Source: Empedobacter stercoris (lineage in GTDB: Bacteria; Bacteroidota; Bacteroidia; Flavobacteriales; Weeksellaceae). From it: a stretch of 64,000 nt of DNA. Below the pieces are notes generated by a model. It was not told the DNA's origin and did not search any database. It saw only the letters and a program-made list of their open reading frames with translations. A program made the position numbers and the translations under genes. The DNA is taken from positions 1 to 64,000 of the forward strand of contig NZ_JACXZC010000007.1 of the NCBI RefSeq assembly GCF_020281205.1, written 5' to 3'. Positions 44,693 through 53,035 of the stretch are shown here, piece by piece (the first letter of the stretch is position 1; the number at the start of each line of letters is the position of its first letter).

Positions 44693-44747
44693 AAAAGTAT
44701 TTCACTTTTATCTGTTGGTTTCTTGAAAGTTTTATGAAAAATTGAAA

Positions 44748-47135
44748 ATGAAAAGAAACAAATTTTTACTTGCTTCATTCGCATTTATTTGCGCATCAAC
44801 TCTTTTTGCACAAGAAGTAGAAAAAGAAGAAACAAATCTTAACGAGGTTATTTTAATCGGAGGTCGTGCTTCTGAAAGAACAGTTGTTAATTCATCGGTT
44901 CCAGTCGACATCATTGATGTTGAAAAATTAAAAACGTCTTCGCCTCAGTTGAGTGTAAATGATATCTTAAACGTCGTTATACCATCTTTCAATTCGGTTC
45001 GACAGTCTTCTGCAGACGGAACAGAGCACGTTGATCCTGTGACTTTACGTGGAATGGGACCAGATCAAGTATTGGTGTTGGTGAATGGAAAAAGACGTCA
45101 TACCACATCGTTGGTTAATTATCAAAACACGGTTGGGAATGGTTCTGTTGGAACAGATTTAGGTGCAATTCCAATTTCTGCTATCGACAAGATTGAAGTT
45201 TTACGAGATGGTGCAGCTGCGCAATATGGTTCTGATGCAATTGCTGGTGTTGTGAATATAGTGTTGAAATCTAAACCTGGAGGTGATGCGTCGTTGACTT
45301 ACGGACAAACTTCGCGTAACGATGGTGAAACGTATAATTTTAATGGTAGTTTCGGCACAAAATTAGGTCAGTCTGGTTCGATTGTGCTTTCTGCGGTTGT
45401 AAGTGAACGTAAAAAAACGAATCGTTCGAAAGATCATAATTTAGATATTTTTGGAGATAATTTCGCATATGATTTCGCTGATGATCCAGATGCGGCACGA
45501 GCTGCGGATGATGCGAAGATAGCCGCTTTAGGATTATCAAGAAAAGATTTTAGATTTCAAATTGGTGATGCGGCAATCAAGAATCAACAATTTTTTGTGA
45601 ATGCTGAAACAGCAATTAATGATCGATTGGATTTTTATTCTTTCGGAGGTGTTTCGTTGCGACAAGGAGAAGGTTTTGGATTTAGAAGATTACCAAGCGA
45701 ATTGTCTGATGATGCGTTGAAAATTTATCCTACAGGATTTCAATCGACATTAAAATCAAATGTGAATGATTATTCAAATTCGACAGGATTACGTTATTCG
45801 TACGATGGATGGAAAATCGACTTGAGCAATTCATTTGGGTTAAATTCATTTAAATATGATTTAGAAAATTCAATCAACCAATCATTAGGACTTGATTCAC
45901 CAACCGATTTTTATGCTGGTAAACATCAATTTTTACAAAATACGGTAAACTTAGATTTCTCAAAACGAATCAATCAAAACATTAGTTTAGCTTTTGGAGG
46001 AGAGTACCGTTTTGAACAATATAAAATCGAAGCTGGAGATGAAGCATCTTATTCTGGTTCTGGATCAGAATCTTTTGTAGGATTTTCACCTTTGAATGCA
46101 GTAAAAGGAGATCGACATTCGGTTGCCGCTTATGTGGATGGAGAATTAAAATTCGGAAATTTCACTGCTGATTTAGCAGGTCGTTTTGAGAATTATTCAG
46201 ATTTCGGTAGTACAATTAATGGAAAATTAGCCTTAAGATATGAATATGCAAAAGGATATTCGGTTCGTGGAGCTGTTTCTACAGGATTTAGAGCGCCATC
46301 GTTACAACAAAAATATTTCAGTAATTCGTACACAGATTTGTTCTTAAATGATAACGGAGATCAAGTTTTAGTTACAAAAGGAATTATTCGAAATGAATCT
46401 GATCTTTCGAGAGAAATTGGATTAGACCAATTAAAAGAAGAGAAATCAATCAATGCAAGTTTAGGGTTAACTTTTCGTCCGACTTCAAAATTGTTCATTA
46501 CTTTAGATGGATATTTTATCCGAGTTGATGATCGTATTGTCTTGACTTCTGATATCACAGATCCTATTTTAGAAAAGTACAATGTTGCAACAGCACGTAT
46601 TTTTACGAATGCGATTGACACAGAAACAAAGGGATTGGATTTAGTGATTTCTTATGATACGCGTTTGGGTAGAGGAAAATTAAATACAAGTTTATCTGCA
46701 AATATTAACGAGACAAAAATTGTGGGATACCATTTCCCTGAAGCTTTAACAATTCCGACTGAAGAGTTTTTTGGACCAGATCAAGTGAATATTATTGAAT
46801 CGTTGAGTCCAAAAGCTAAAGCAACTTTAGGATTGAATTATTCGATTTCAGGTTTCAATTTTATGGTGCGTAACACTTATTTCGGTAAAGTGACAAAGGA
46901 TGGATATCCATGGGGAAGTGTGCAAGAACATACAGGAAAAGTGGTGACAGATGCATCGATTGGATTTGATATCACGAAGAATTTTAACTTTACAATTGGA
47001 GCAAATAATCTTTTTGATGTTTTCCCAGACAAGCAAGTATACGAGAATTCTTATTATGGTGTTTTTCCACACGCACCAGTACAAATGGGAATGACAGGAG
47101 CGTATTATTTTGCACGTGCAAGTTTTAAATTTTAA
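44748..47135 (+). CDS. TonB-dependent receptor under SAM-I riboswitch control
   Basis: 795 residues from ATG 44748; the frame also opens at a TTG two codons earlier. Signal peptide ending TLFAQ, TonB-box region (LNEVILIGGRASER), plug domain (VNDILNVVIPSFNSVRQSS, LRGMGPDQVLVLVNGKRRH, IEVLRDGAAAQYGSDAIAGVVNIVL) and a large beta barrel ending ARASFKF. The leader holds a SAM-I riboswitch, so expression should rise when SAM and methionine are low. Its ligand may therefore be methionine, a methionine-containing peptide or a related sulfur compound or cofactor; this is inferred only from the riboswitch. Confidence 0.93.
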   Translation: MKRNKFLLASFAFICASTLFAQEVEKEETNLNEVILIGGRASERTVVNSSVPVDIIDVEKLKTSSPQLSVNDILNVVIPSFNSVRQSSADGTEHVDPVTLRGMGPDQVLVLVNGKRRHTTSLVNYQNTVGNGSVGTDLGAIPISAIDKIEVLRDGAAAQYGSDAIAGVVNIVLKSKPGGDASLTYGQTSRNDGETYNFNGSFGTKLGQSGSIVLSAVVSERKKTNRSKDHNLDIFGDNFAYDFADDPDAARAADDAKIAALGLSRKDFRFQIGDAAIKNQQFFVNAETAINDRLDFYSFGGVSLRQGEGFGFRRLPSELSDDALKIYPTGFQSTLKSNVNDYSNSTGLRYSYDGWKIDLSNSFGLNSFKYDLENSINQSLGLDSPTDFYAGKHQFLQNTVNLDFSKRINQNISLAFGGEYRFEQYKIEAGDEASYSGSGSESFVGFSPLNAVKGDRHSVAAYVDGELKFGNFTADLAGRFENYSDFGSTINGKLALRYEYAKGYSVRGAVSTGFRAPSLQQKYFSNSYTDLFLNDNGDQVLVTKGIIRNESDLSREIGLDQLKEEKSINASLGLTFRPTSKLFITLDGYFIRVDDRIVLTSDITDPILEKYNVATARIFTNAIDTETKGLDLVISYDTRLGRGKLNTSLSANINETKIVGYHFPEALTIPTEEFFGPDQVNIIESLSPKAKATLGLNYSISGFNFMVRNTYFGKVTKDGYPWGSVQEHTGKVVTDASIGFDITKNFNFTIGANNLFDVFPDKQVYENSYYGVFPHAPVQMGMTGAYYFARASFKF

Positions 47136-47152
47136 TCAATAATAATATATTT

Positions 47153-47201
47153 AAAGTGTCAATTTTAATGTAAATTCAACATTTCAATTGACGCTTTTTT
47201 T
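47153..47201 (+). terminator. Terminator between the TonB receptor and the APC permease
   Basis: AAAGTGTCAATT pairs with AATTGACGCTTT (one G-T pair), with an inner stem AATGT/ACATT, and a T tract that ends 5 bases before the permease ATG. Confidence 0.85.
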
Positions 47202-47205
47202 GTGT

Positions 47206-48498
47206 ATGGCACATTCTAAAATTGGTTGGAAAACCGCAGCAGCATTAGTGATTTCGAATATGATTGGAACTGGTGTGTTTACGAGTTTAGGTTATCAAAT
47301 TTCGGATCTTAAAAATACGACTTCCATATTATTGCTTTGGTTAATTGGAGGGATTTTAGCTTTGATGGGCGCATTTATTTATTCGGAATTAGCTTCAAAA
47401 TTCAAACAATCTGGAGGAGATTATATTTATTTATCTCGGACATTTCATCCACTTTTTGGTTATTTATCAAGTTGGATTTCTTTGTTCGTTGGTTTCTCGG
47501 CTCCAATTTCTTTAGCTGCTTTGGCAATGGGAAAATACCTTAATATTTTTGGATTTGACCTCGGAAAAGAATTTGCCATTGCAATGATTTTAATTGTAGC
47601 AATATTTCAGTCATTTAGCTTAAATCTAAGTAGTAAGTTTCAAAATATATTTACAATTCTGAAAGTTGTATTCATCATCTTTTTAATTGCGATTGGTTTT
47701 TATTATACTCCTGAAGTACAACCAAATGCAATACTTTTTGACTCGAGTTGGAAAGGAGAGTTGTTACTTCCTGCGTTTGCCACATCTTTGGTGTATGTTA
47801 CTTTTGCTTATACAGGTTGGAATTCGGCTTCTTACATTGTGGAAGAAATTAATCAACCAAAGAAAAATTTACCAAAAGCATTATTTATAGGCGTTATTTT
47901 TGTGACGATTTCTTACGTTTTATTAAATTATGTTTTTTTAAAACATGCTTCAGCAACGGCATTGTCGGGGCAAGAAAATGTAGCAAATATCTCGTTTGCT
48001 AACCTTCTTGGAAATAATGTAAAATGGGTAAGTTGTTTTATTGCGTTACAATTGATCGCAACTATTAGTGGTTATTTGTGGATTGGATCTCGATTGACAC
48101 AAGCAACAGCACGCGAAAATAAATTGTGGAGTTTTATGGCAAAAGAGAACAAAAATAGAATCCCCGTGCGTGCGATTTGGGTGCATACTGCAATTAGTAT
48201 TTTACTGATTTTTTCAGGAGATTTTGAAGTAATATTTACCTACACATCTTTCGTTTTACAAATCTTAGCAACGTTGGCTGTTTGTACAGCTTTTTTCATT
48301 AAACAGGATGAATTAACGATTATAAAAAGTAAATTCTTTTACGTTTTACCCGCTCTTTTTTTAGCATTTAGTTTGTACATCTGTTATTTTGTATTGATGC
48401 AAAAACCAAAAGAAAGCTTATTCGGTTTAGGAATTATTGCACTCGGAATAATCTTATTCTATTTTGATAAACGAATCGAAAATAAAGATATTAAATAA
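47206..48498 (+). CDS. APC family amino acid permease
   Basis: 430 residues from ATG 47206, about 12 membrane segments. The first helix pair carries SNMIGTGVFTSLGYQI, the unwound substrate-binding motif of the APC superfamily, and QSGGDYIYLSRTF follows. It probably imports or exchanges an amino acid. It lies 70 bases after the riboswitch-controlled receptor, on the same strand, but a strong hairpin lies between them and no TAnnTTTG box of its own is visible. It may be expressed by read-through and could work with the receptor on the same substrate; this is inference. Confidence 0.88.
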   Translation: MAHSKIGWKTAAALVISNMIGTGVFTSLGYQISDLKNTTSILLLWLIGGILALMGAFIYSELASKFKQSGGDYIYLSRTFHPLFGYLSSWISLFVGFSAPISLAALAMGKYLNIFGFDLGKEFAIAMILIVAIFQSFSLNLSSKFQNIFTILKVVFIIFLIAIGFYYTPEVQPNAILFDSSWKGELLLPAFATSLVYVTFAYTGWNSASYIVEEINQPKKNLPKALFIGVIFVTISYVLLNYVFLKHASATALSGQENVANISFANLLGNNVKWVSCFIALQLIATISGYLWIGSRLTQATARENKLWSFMAKENKNRIPVRAIWVHTAISILLIFSGDFEVIFTYTSFVLQILATLAVCTAFFIKQDELTIIKSKFFYVLPALFLAFSLYICYFVLMQKPKESLFGLGIIALGIILFYFDKRIENKDIK

Positions 48499-48499
48499 C

Positions 48500-48526
48500 A
48501 AAAAGCGAGATTAATTCTCGCTTTTT
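48500..48526. terminator. Bidirectional terminator overlapping a gene end
   Basis: AAAAAGCGAGA-ttaat-TCTCGCTTTTT. The loop contains the stop codon of the minus-strand gene and the right arm encodes its last residues, so one hairpin ends two convergent genes. Confidence 0.88.
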
Positions 48527-49038
48527 AGTTTCAGTAATTTTATCCATTGTTTTAAATTATATCGTCTAAAAAGTCCAAAATTACGTTGATTATACGAACT
48601 GATCCAAATCGAATTCTCTTCACAATAAATCACAACTGTTTCGATATAATCTCTTTTTCGGTAATTGTATTTGTAAAAAATATTTCGTTCCGAATATTTA
48701 AAAAGAAACAAACCTTCTTCGTCCAATGATTGCGTAAAATTAGTTTGACGTTGTGCAAGATTTTTGATGAGGTGAATATTCTCATTGAAAGATTTTGAAG
48801 TCTTAATTTCGATAAAAAATCGATCTTTAATCGTGAGAATCATTTGTATTATAAAAAATCCCATGATAAAAATAAAGACCCAATTGATATGAATTGAGGT
48901 ATAAATAAAGAAAAAAGTAAGAATCAACATTAAAGCAAAATCCAAATAATTCCAAATCTCGAAAGGCAGAAAATATTTATCACCAACCTTTTTGAGTTTT
49001 GTTTTATGCTGAAATGTCGATAGGTTATTTGAGCTCAT
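48511..49038 (-). CDS. Hypothetical protein with two membrane segments
   Basis: 175 residues. Two adjacent hydrophobic stretches (about 32-48 and 52-69), then ~105 polar residues rich in aromatic and basic amino acids (SERNIFYKYNYRKRDYIET, SSYNQRNFGLFRRYNLKQW). This resembles a YcxB-like or PH-like small membrane protein, but I cannot assign a family. Its last four codons lie inside the shared terminator stem. Confidence 0.6.
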   Translation of the reverse strand: MSSNNLSTFQHKTKLKKVGDKYFLPFEIWNYLDFALMLILTFFFIYTSIHINWVFIFIMGFFIIQMILTIKDRFFIEIKTSKSFNENIHLIKNLAQRQTNFTQSLDEEGLFLFKYSERNIFYKYNYRKRDYIETVVIYCEENSIWISSYNQRNFGLFRRYNLKQWIKLLKLKSEN

Positions 49039-49164
49039 GGTTTTATATTTTCTTAAAAATAAGAATTTTTATTTTGATCATCTTTCTTAAATAGATAATT
49101 AATGTTGATATTTATTAATTTGAGAATTTTTATTGATAAGATATAAACATTCGAATCATTTTTG

Positions 49165-49172
49165 TAATTTTG
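49165..49172 (+). promoter_or_regulatory. -7 promoter box of ndk
   Basis: TAATTTTG, exact TAnnTTTG match, 37 nt before the ATG. Confidence 0.55.
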
Positions 49173-49209
49173 CACATCAAAAATTAAGTAATAAATACAA
49201 TTCAATAAA

Positions 49210-49626
49210 ATGGCAAACATTACATTCACAATGATTAAGCCTGATGCAGTAGCAAAAGGACACATCGGAGATATTTTAAAAGACATCACTGACGCTGGTT
49301 TCAAAATCAAAGCGGCTAAAATGACTCAATTAGCGAAACAAGATGCTGAAGCATTTTACGCTATCCACGCAGAGCGCCCTTTCTTTAAGGATTTAGTTGA
49401 GTTCATGACTTCTGGGCCAATCGTTGCTGCAGTTTTAGAAAAAGATAACGCTGTTGCTGATTTCCGTACGTTAATCGGTGCTACTAACCCAGCTGAGGCT
49501 GCAGAAGGTACTATCCGTGCTAAATACGCTGAATCTATCGATGCTAACGCTGTTCATGGTTCTGATTCTGACGAAAATGCTGCTATCGAAGCTGCTTTCC
49601 ACTTCGCAGCGAAAGAAATTTTCTAA
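49210..49626 (+). CDS. ndk: Nucleoside diphosphate kinase
   Basis: 138 residues. Ndk transfers the gamma-phosphate of ATP to other nucleoside diphosphates through a phosphohistidine. [38 protein letters not shown] and the active-site segment NAVHGSDS with His116 are present. Unlike its neighbours it uses many C-ending codons (ATC, TAC, CAC), as expected for a highly expressed gene. Own promoter and terminator. Confidence 0.97.
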   Translation: MANITFTMIKPDAVAKGHIGDILKDITDAGFKIKAAKMTQLAKQDAEAFYAIHAERPFFKDLVEFMTSGPIVAAVLEKDNAVADFRTLIGATNPAEAAEGTIRAKYAESIDANAVHGSDSDENAAIEAAFHFAAKEIF

Positions 49627-49652
49627 TCGAATAAGATTATAAAACATCATAT

Positions 49653-49687
49653 AAATCCTTCTGAAAATATTCGGAAGGATTTTTTTT
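49653..49687 (+). terminator. ndk terminator
   Basis: AAATCCTTCTGAA pairs with TTCGGAAGGATTT across a 4-nt loop, followed by T residues. Confidence 0.9.
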
Positions 49688-49725
49688 GGTTAAAATTTAC
49701 TTACCTTTAACTTAAATTCTAAAAG

Positions 49726-50181
49726 ATGAAAAAAATATTTTTAGCCACATTTACAATCGCAGCTTTCGTTGTGTCAAGTTGTAAAAACGAAACAGAGTCG
49801 GTGAATAAAGAAGTAGAAAATGCAAATGATTCCTTGAAAATGGATACTTTATCAATGGAAAAATCGATTCAATTTGATGGAATTTATAAAGGGACTTTAC
49901 CTTGTTTTGAAATAGATTGCAAAGAGGTAGAAATGGAGATTAAATTATTGCCAAATAATGGTTATGTGTATGCGACTAAACGTTTAGGAATTGATAATTA
50001 TGCAGTGATGACAACTGGGGTTTTTCAATTAAAAGAAGATGGAAAAACAATTGTTTTACCAGAAATCGCAAATGTTCCGAATGCTTTTTTGGTTGAAGAA
50101 GGAAAGATAAGACAATTGGATAAAAATCAAAAGAAGATTGAAACGGCAGATTCTATTCAGTTTGTTTTGATAAAAGAATAA
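49726..50181 (+). CDS. NlpE-like copper-homeostasis lipoprotein
   Basis: 151 residues. Lipobox VSSC with Cys19 marks a lipoprotein. FDGIYKGTLPC aligns with the NlpE N-terminal domain (usual GxYxGxLPCADC), although the second CxxC-type pair is altered to FEIDCKEVEMEIKLL, and a VLPEIANVPNAFLVEEGKIRQLD block matches its end. NlpE proteins sense surface contact and copper or envelope stress; here the role is inferred from that similarity. Confidence 0.75.
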   Translation: MKKIFLATFTIAAFVVSSCKNETESVNKEVENANDSLKMDTLSMEKSIQFDGIYKGTLPCFEIDCKEVEMEIKLLPNNGYVYATKRLGIDNYAVMTTGVFQLKEDGKTIVLPEIANVPNAFLVEEGKIRQLDKNQKKIETADSIQFVLIKE

Positions 50182-50184
50182 ATT

Positions 50185-50212
50185 AAAAAAGGTTTCGATT
50201 GAAACCTTTTTA
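50185..50212. terminator. Bidirectional terminator
   Basis: AAAAAAGGTTTC-gatt-GAAACCTTTTT between the NlpE-like gene and the convergent thioesterase gene. Confidence 0.88.
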
Positions 50213-50241
50213 TTGTAATAATTCTGTTTAATAAAAATATG

Positions 50242-50982
50242 TTATTTCAACTCTAATTGACAAACAAAGTTTATTTTCTCTTGATTGACAATTTTAAACT
50301 GAATCAACTTCTCTGTTTCTAATTTCTGAATTTCGATTTCGTCATCTAAACTTAATTCTTTCAAGAAATTCATATCAACCGCTTTAATGCGATGTTCTAA
50401 CATTATATTCGCATCGATTGTATTGAGACACCATTCCAAATATTTGGTATTATTGGCATGTTTTACAATATCTAAATCCGAGAATTGAACTTTATAATGT
50501 ATAATTTCTGTAGCTTCAAAATTGCTGGTCAAAACATTGTTTTCCAATTTTGTAGGTTTCAAATCAGGAAATCGTTCAATATGAGATGAATCAATTTGAA
50601 GAAGATCAGGGCGGCGTTTTACAGTATTAAAAACTGCCCATAAACTTGATGCTCCAATCAACTTTTTACCATTTTTCTCGATTGTAAAATCACGAATAGA
50701 TTTAGCTCCTTTCAACACTTCAATCCATGTTTTTACTTCAACAAAATCTGTCCAAGAAGGCAATTCATCAATTTCAATTCGAAGTCGATTCATTACCCAA
50801 GATTGATTGTACTGTTGCAAATCGAAAAAGCCTAAACCACCTTTAATGGCATGTTCAGAAGCTGTTAACTGAAAAAGATTTGCCATTTCTGTCAATTTCA
50901 TTTTTCCAGTCGGATCACATTGAGAGAAATAAATTTCCCAATTCTTTATAAAAATAGATTGAAAATCTTCTGCAATTGGCAT
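50242..50982 (-). CDS. Acyl-ACP thioesterase (FatA-like, double hot-dog)
   Basis: 246 residues in two hot-dog halves. First half: IYFSQCDPTGKMKLTEMANLFQ and WVMNRLRIEIDELPSWTDFVEVKTW; second half: VQFSDLDIVKHANNTKYLEW, where the Asn/His pair of the catalytic site lies. Plant-type thioesterases release fatty acids from acyl-carrier protein. Cytosolic. It follows ribH by 26 bases on the same strand. Confidence 0.88.
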   Translation of the reverse strand: MPIAEDFQSIFIKNWEIYFSQCDPTGKMKLTEMANLFQLTASEHAIKGGLGFFDLQQYNQSWVMNRLRIEIDELPSWTDFVEVKTWIEVLKGAKSIRDFTIEKNGKKLIGASSLWAVFNTVKRRPDLLQIDSSHIERFPDLKPTKLENNVLTSNFEATEIIHYKVQFSDLDIVKHANNTKYLEWCLNTIDANIMLEHRIKAVDMNFLKELSLDDEIEIQKLETEKLIQFKIVNQEKINFVCQLELK

Positions 50983-51008
50983 TGAAAAAGTTTTAGATAT
51001 AAAAGAGA

Positions 51009-51506
51009 TTATTTACCTAATTTTTTTTTCATATCGGCCATCATAACAGCTGCAACACCTGCTTCTACACCTTTATTTCCATGTTTTCCTCCAGAACGAT
51101 CAATTGATTGTTGTTCATTTTCGTCGGTTAACACACAAAAAATAATTGGCATATCGTGTTTAATATTTAAGTCTTTCACACCTTGTGTTACACCTTGACA
51201 AACATAATCAAAATGCGCTGTTGCACCACGAATAACACATCCTACAACAATGATTCCGTCTAAATCTGGATGCGTTTGTGCGACTTTATCTGCACCATAA
51301 ATCAACTCGAAACTACCTGGAACTTGGTACAACGTAACATCATTAGGGTTAGCACCTAAATCGATCAACGTATCTTTTGCACCATCACGTAGGTTAAATG
51401 TAATATGATTATTCCATTCCGATGTAATGATTGCAAATTTAGATCCCGCTACATTTGGTAATTCTGCTTTATTATATTGAGATAAATTTTTATTTTCTGT
51501 TGCCAT
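51009..51506 (-). CDS. ribH: 6,7-dimethyl-8-ribityllumazine synthase
   Basis: 165 residues. RibH joins the pyrimidine intermediate with 3,4-dihydroxy-2-butanone 4-phosphate, the penultimate step of riboflavin synthesis. Recognised by FAIITSEWN, YQVPGSFELIYGADKV, VVGCVIRGATAHFDYVCQGV and FCVLTDENEQQSIDR, with the GNKGVEAGVAAV C-terminal helix. Normal length; other rib genes are not in the window. Confidence 0.96.
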   Translation of the reverse strand: MATENKNLSQYNKAELPNVAGSKFAIITSEWNNHITFNLRDGAKDTLIDLGANPNDVTLYQVPGSFELIYGADKVAQTHPDLDGIIVVGCVIRGATAHFDYVCQGVTQGVKDLNIKHDMPIIFCVLTDENEQQSIDRSGGKHGNKGVEAGVAAVMMADMKKKLGK

Positions 51507-51571
51507 TTTGTTTCTAATTTGAAAGGTAAAAATACAAAAATGATTTAGGATAAACTTTGATTTGTATCAAT

Positions 51572-51599
51572 AAAAAAAGCCGAACAAATTGTTCGGCTT
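51572..51599 (-). terminator. Terminator of the TPR gene
   Basis: Minus strand: AAGCCGAAC-aattt-GTTCGGCTT followed by T residues, after the TPR gene and before ribH. Confidence 0.9.
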
Positions 51600-51619
51600 G
51601 TACTTATTTTGAAAGTGAA

Positions 51620-52327
51620 TTATTTCGCAGATTCAGAGGCGTATTTTAAACGCTCAATAAACTTCGCTGTTTCACCATTGTTTGCATTTGGATATTTACC
51701 CTCTAAAGCTTGGAAATATTTTAATGCATCAGCATTTTTACCTAACTCCATTGCAATTTTACCTGCTTTTGTGTAATATGTCGATTGTAAAGTTTCAACT
51801 TCTGTTGCTTCAGCAGCTTTTACATAGTAAGGTAAACCTTCCTCTAATTTGTTAGAAGCGACTAATGCATTACCCAACATACCATATTTTTGTGCTAACA
51901 TTACGTTGTCATCTGTATCAAATTCTTCTAATAATTTAACAGCAGATGCATAATCTCCTAATTTATAATATGAACTTGCCGCTTTAAAACGAGCCAAATT
52001 ACCCGCATCTGTATTTCCGTATTCATCAACTATTTGTTGTAAACCTTGAAAACTTCCAGCGCTACCATTTAATGCTACATTAATAGAATCTTGATCAAAA
52101 AGACGTTCTGCTTGAACCATTTCTTTGAAAGCATCTTCTGATTTAGGTTCTACGACTAATTTTAAGTAAGCAAAATAACCTAAAACAGCTACAATAATTA
52201 CTCCTAAACCAATACCAATTGCTTTAGCATATTTTTCAACAAAGAACTCTACGTTGAAAGCTGTTCTGTCTAATTTTTCTACGAATTGCTCTGTCGCGAA
52301 TTCTTCTTTTTTATTATTTTTTGCCAT
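51620..52327 (-). CDS. YfgM-like TPR membrane protein
   Basis: 235 residues: a short cytosolic N terminus, one membrane helix near 36-55 (AIGIGLGVIIVAVLGYFAYL), then tetratricopeptide repeats (FKAASSYYKLGDYASAVKLLEEF, LGNALVASNKLEEGLPYYVKA, GKIAMELGKNADALKYFQAL). This matches the YfgM type that docks at the SecYEG translocon and helps periplasmic chaperones. The function here is inferred from architecture. It has a good TTG-N20-TAnnTTTG promoter. Confidence 0.82.
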   Translation of the reverse strand: MAKNNKKEEFATEQFVEKLDRTAFNVEFFVEKYAKAIGIGLGVIIVAVLGYFAYLKLVVEPKSEDAFKEMVQAERLFDQDSINVALNGSAGSFQGLQQIVDEYGNTDAGNLARFKAASSYYKLGDYASAVKLLEEFDTDDNVMLAQKYGMLGNALVASNKLEEGLPYYVKAAEATEVETLQSTYYTKAGKIAMELGKNADALKYFQALEGKYPNANNGETAKFIERLKYASESAK

Positions 52328-52347
52328 TTTAATAATTTACGAGGTTG

Positions 52348-52378
52348 CAAAAATACAATTTGGGACAAATATATCCAA
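52348..52378 (-). promoter_or_regulatory. Promoter of the TPR gene
   Basis: Minus strand: TTG (52378-52376), 20-nt spacer, TATTTTTG (52355-52348). Full Bacteroidota consensus, 20 nt before the ATG. Confidence 0.75.
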
Positions 52379-52401
52379 TAAATTTATTTACAAACAACCT
52401 T

Positions 52402-53019
52402 TTAGAATAAATATGCCACTGTTAAGTTTAACATTTGTGGACGATTTTCTGTTTGAAAATCATTTCCTCCAGAATTTGCAATTTCAGAACCTACTTTTCC
52501 AAGTCCAAATTCGTAACGTAAATCGAATAATAATTTAGAAACTTCTACGCCAGCACCAATTTGCATTCCGACATTAAATTCGTCTTGTTTTGCAGTTGTA
52601 AAGTCATTAACATTGATTTTATCATCAAAATAATAAGAGAAAACTGGACCAGCTTGAATATGTCCGATTCCTAAAAATCTTTTTCCAACATTTACAGGAA
52701 TATCTAAACGTTTCTTTGTAATACCAATATCTTGAGGTTTATCATTTTTATCTAATACATTATATTCATTTTTGAATTGCGTGTACAATAATTCTGGTTG
52801 AATGTAAATTCCTGCTAAAGAAACACGAGCTAAAGCACCAGCTTGAAATCCAGTGGCAGCTTTACCATCTTTTTTAAAAATATTACTTGTTGCATCATTC
52901 CAAACTTCTCCTTTATCTGTATTGAAAACTACACCACCTTTAAGTCCAAAATTGATGTTCTGTGCTGTTGCAAAATTGGCTGCTAAACCGACAATTGCTG
53001 TTAAAATTAATTTTTTCAT
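52402..53019 (-). CDS. Outer-membrane beta-barrel protein (porin family)
   Basis: 205 residues, signal peptide ending FATAQ, then INFGLKGGVVFNTDKGE and alternating amphipathic strands (GIYIQPELLYTQF, IQAGPVFSYYF, FDLRYEFGLG), ending NLTVAYLF with the terminal aromatic residue. This is the OMP_b-brl_2 (PorT/porin-like) eight-strand barrel type. It starts 16 bases after the MlaF-like ATPase gene, so it may be the third gene of that unit. Confidence 0.85.
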   Translation of the reverse strand: MKKLILTAIVGLAANFATAQNINFGLKGGVVFNTDKGEVWNDATSNIFKKDGKAATGFQAGALARVSLAGIYIQPELLYTQFKNEYNVLDKNDKPQDIGITKKRLDIPVNVGKRFLGIGHIQAGPVFSYYFDDKINVNDFTTAKQDEFNVGMQIGAGVEVSKLLFDLRYEFGLGKVGSEIANSGGNDFQTENRPQMLNLTVAYLF

Positions 53020-53035
53020 AGAATTTTTATTGATT

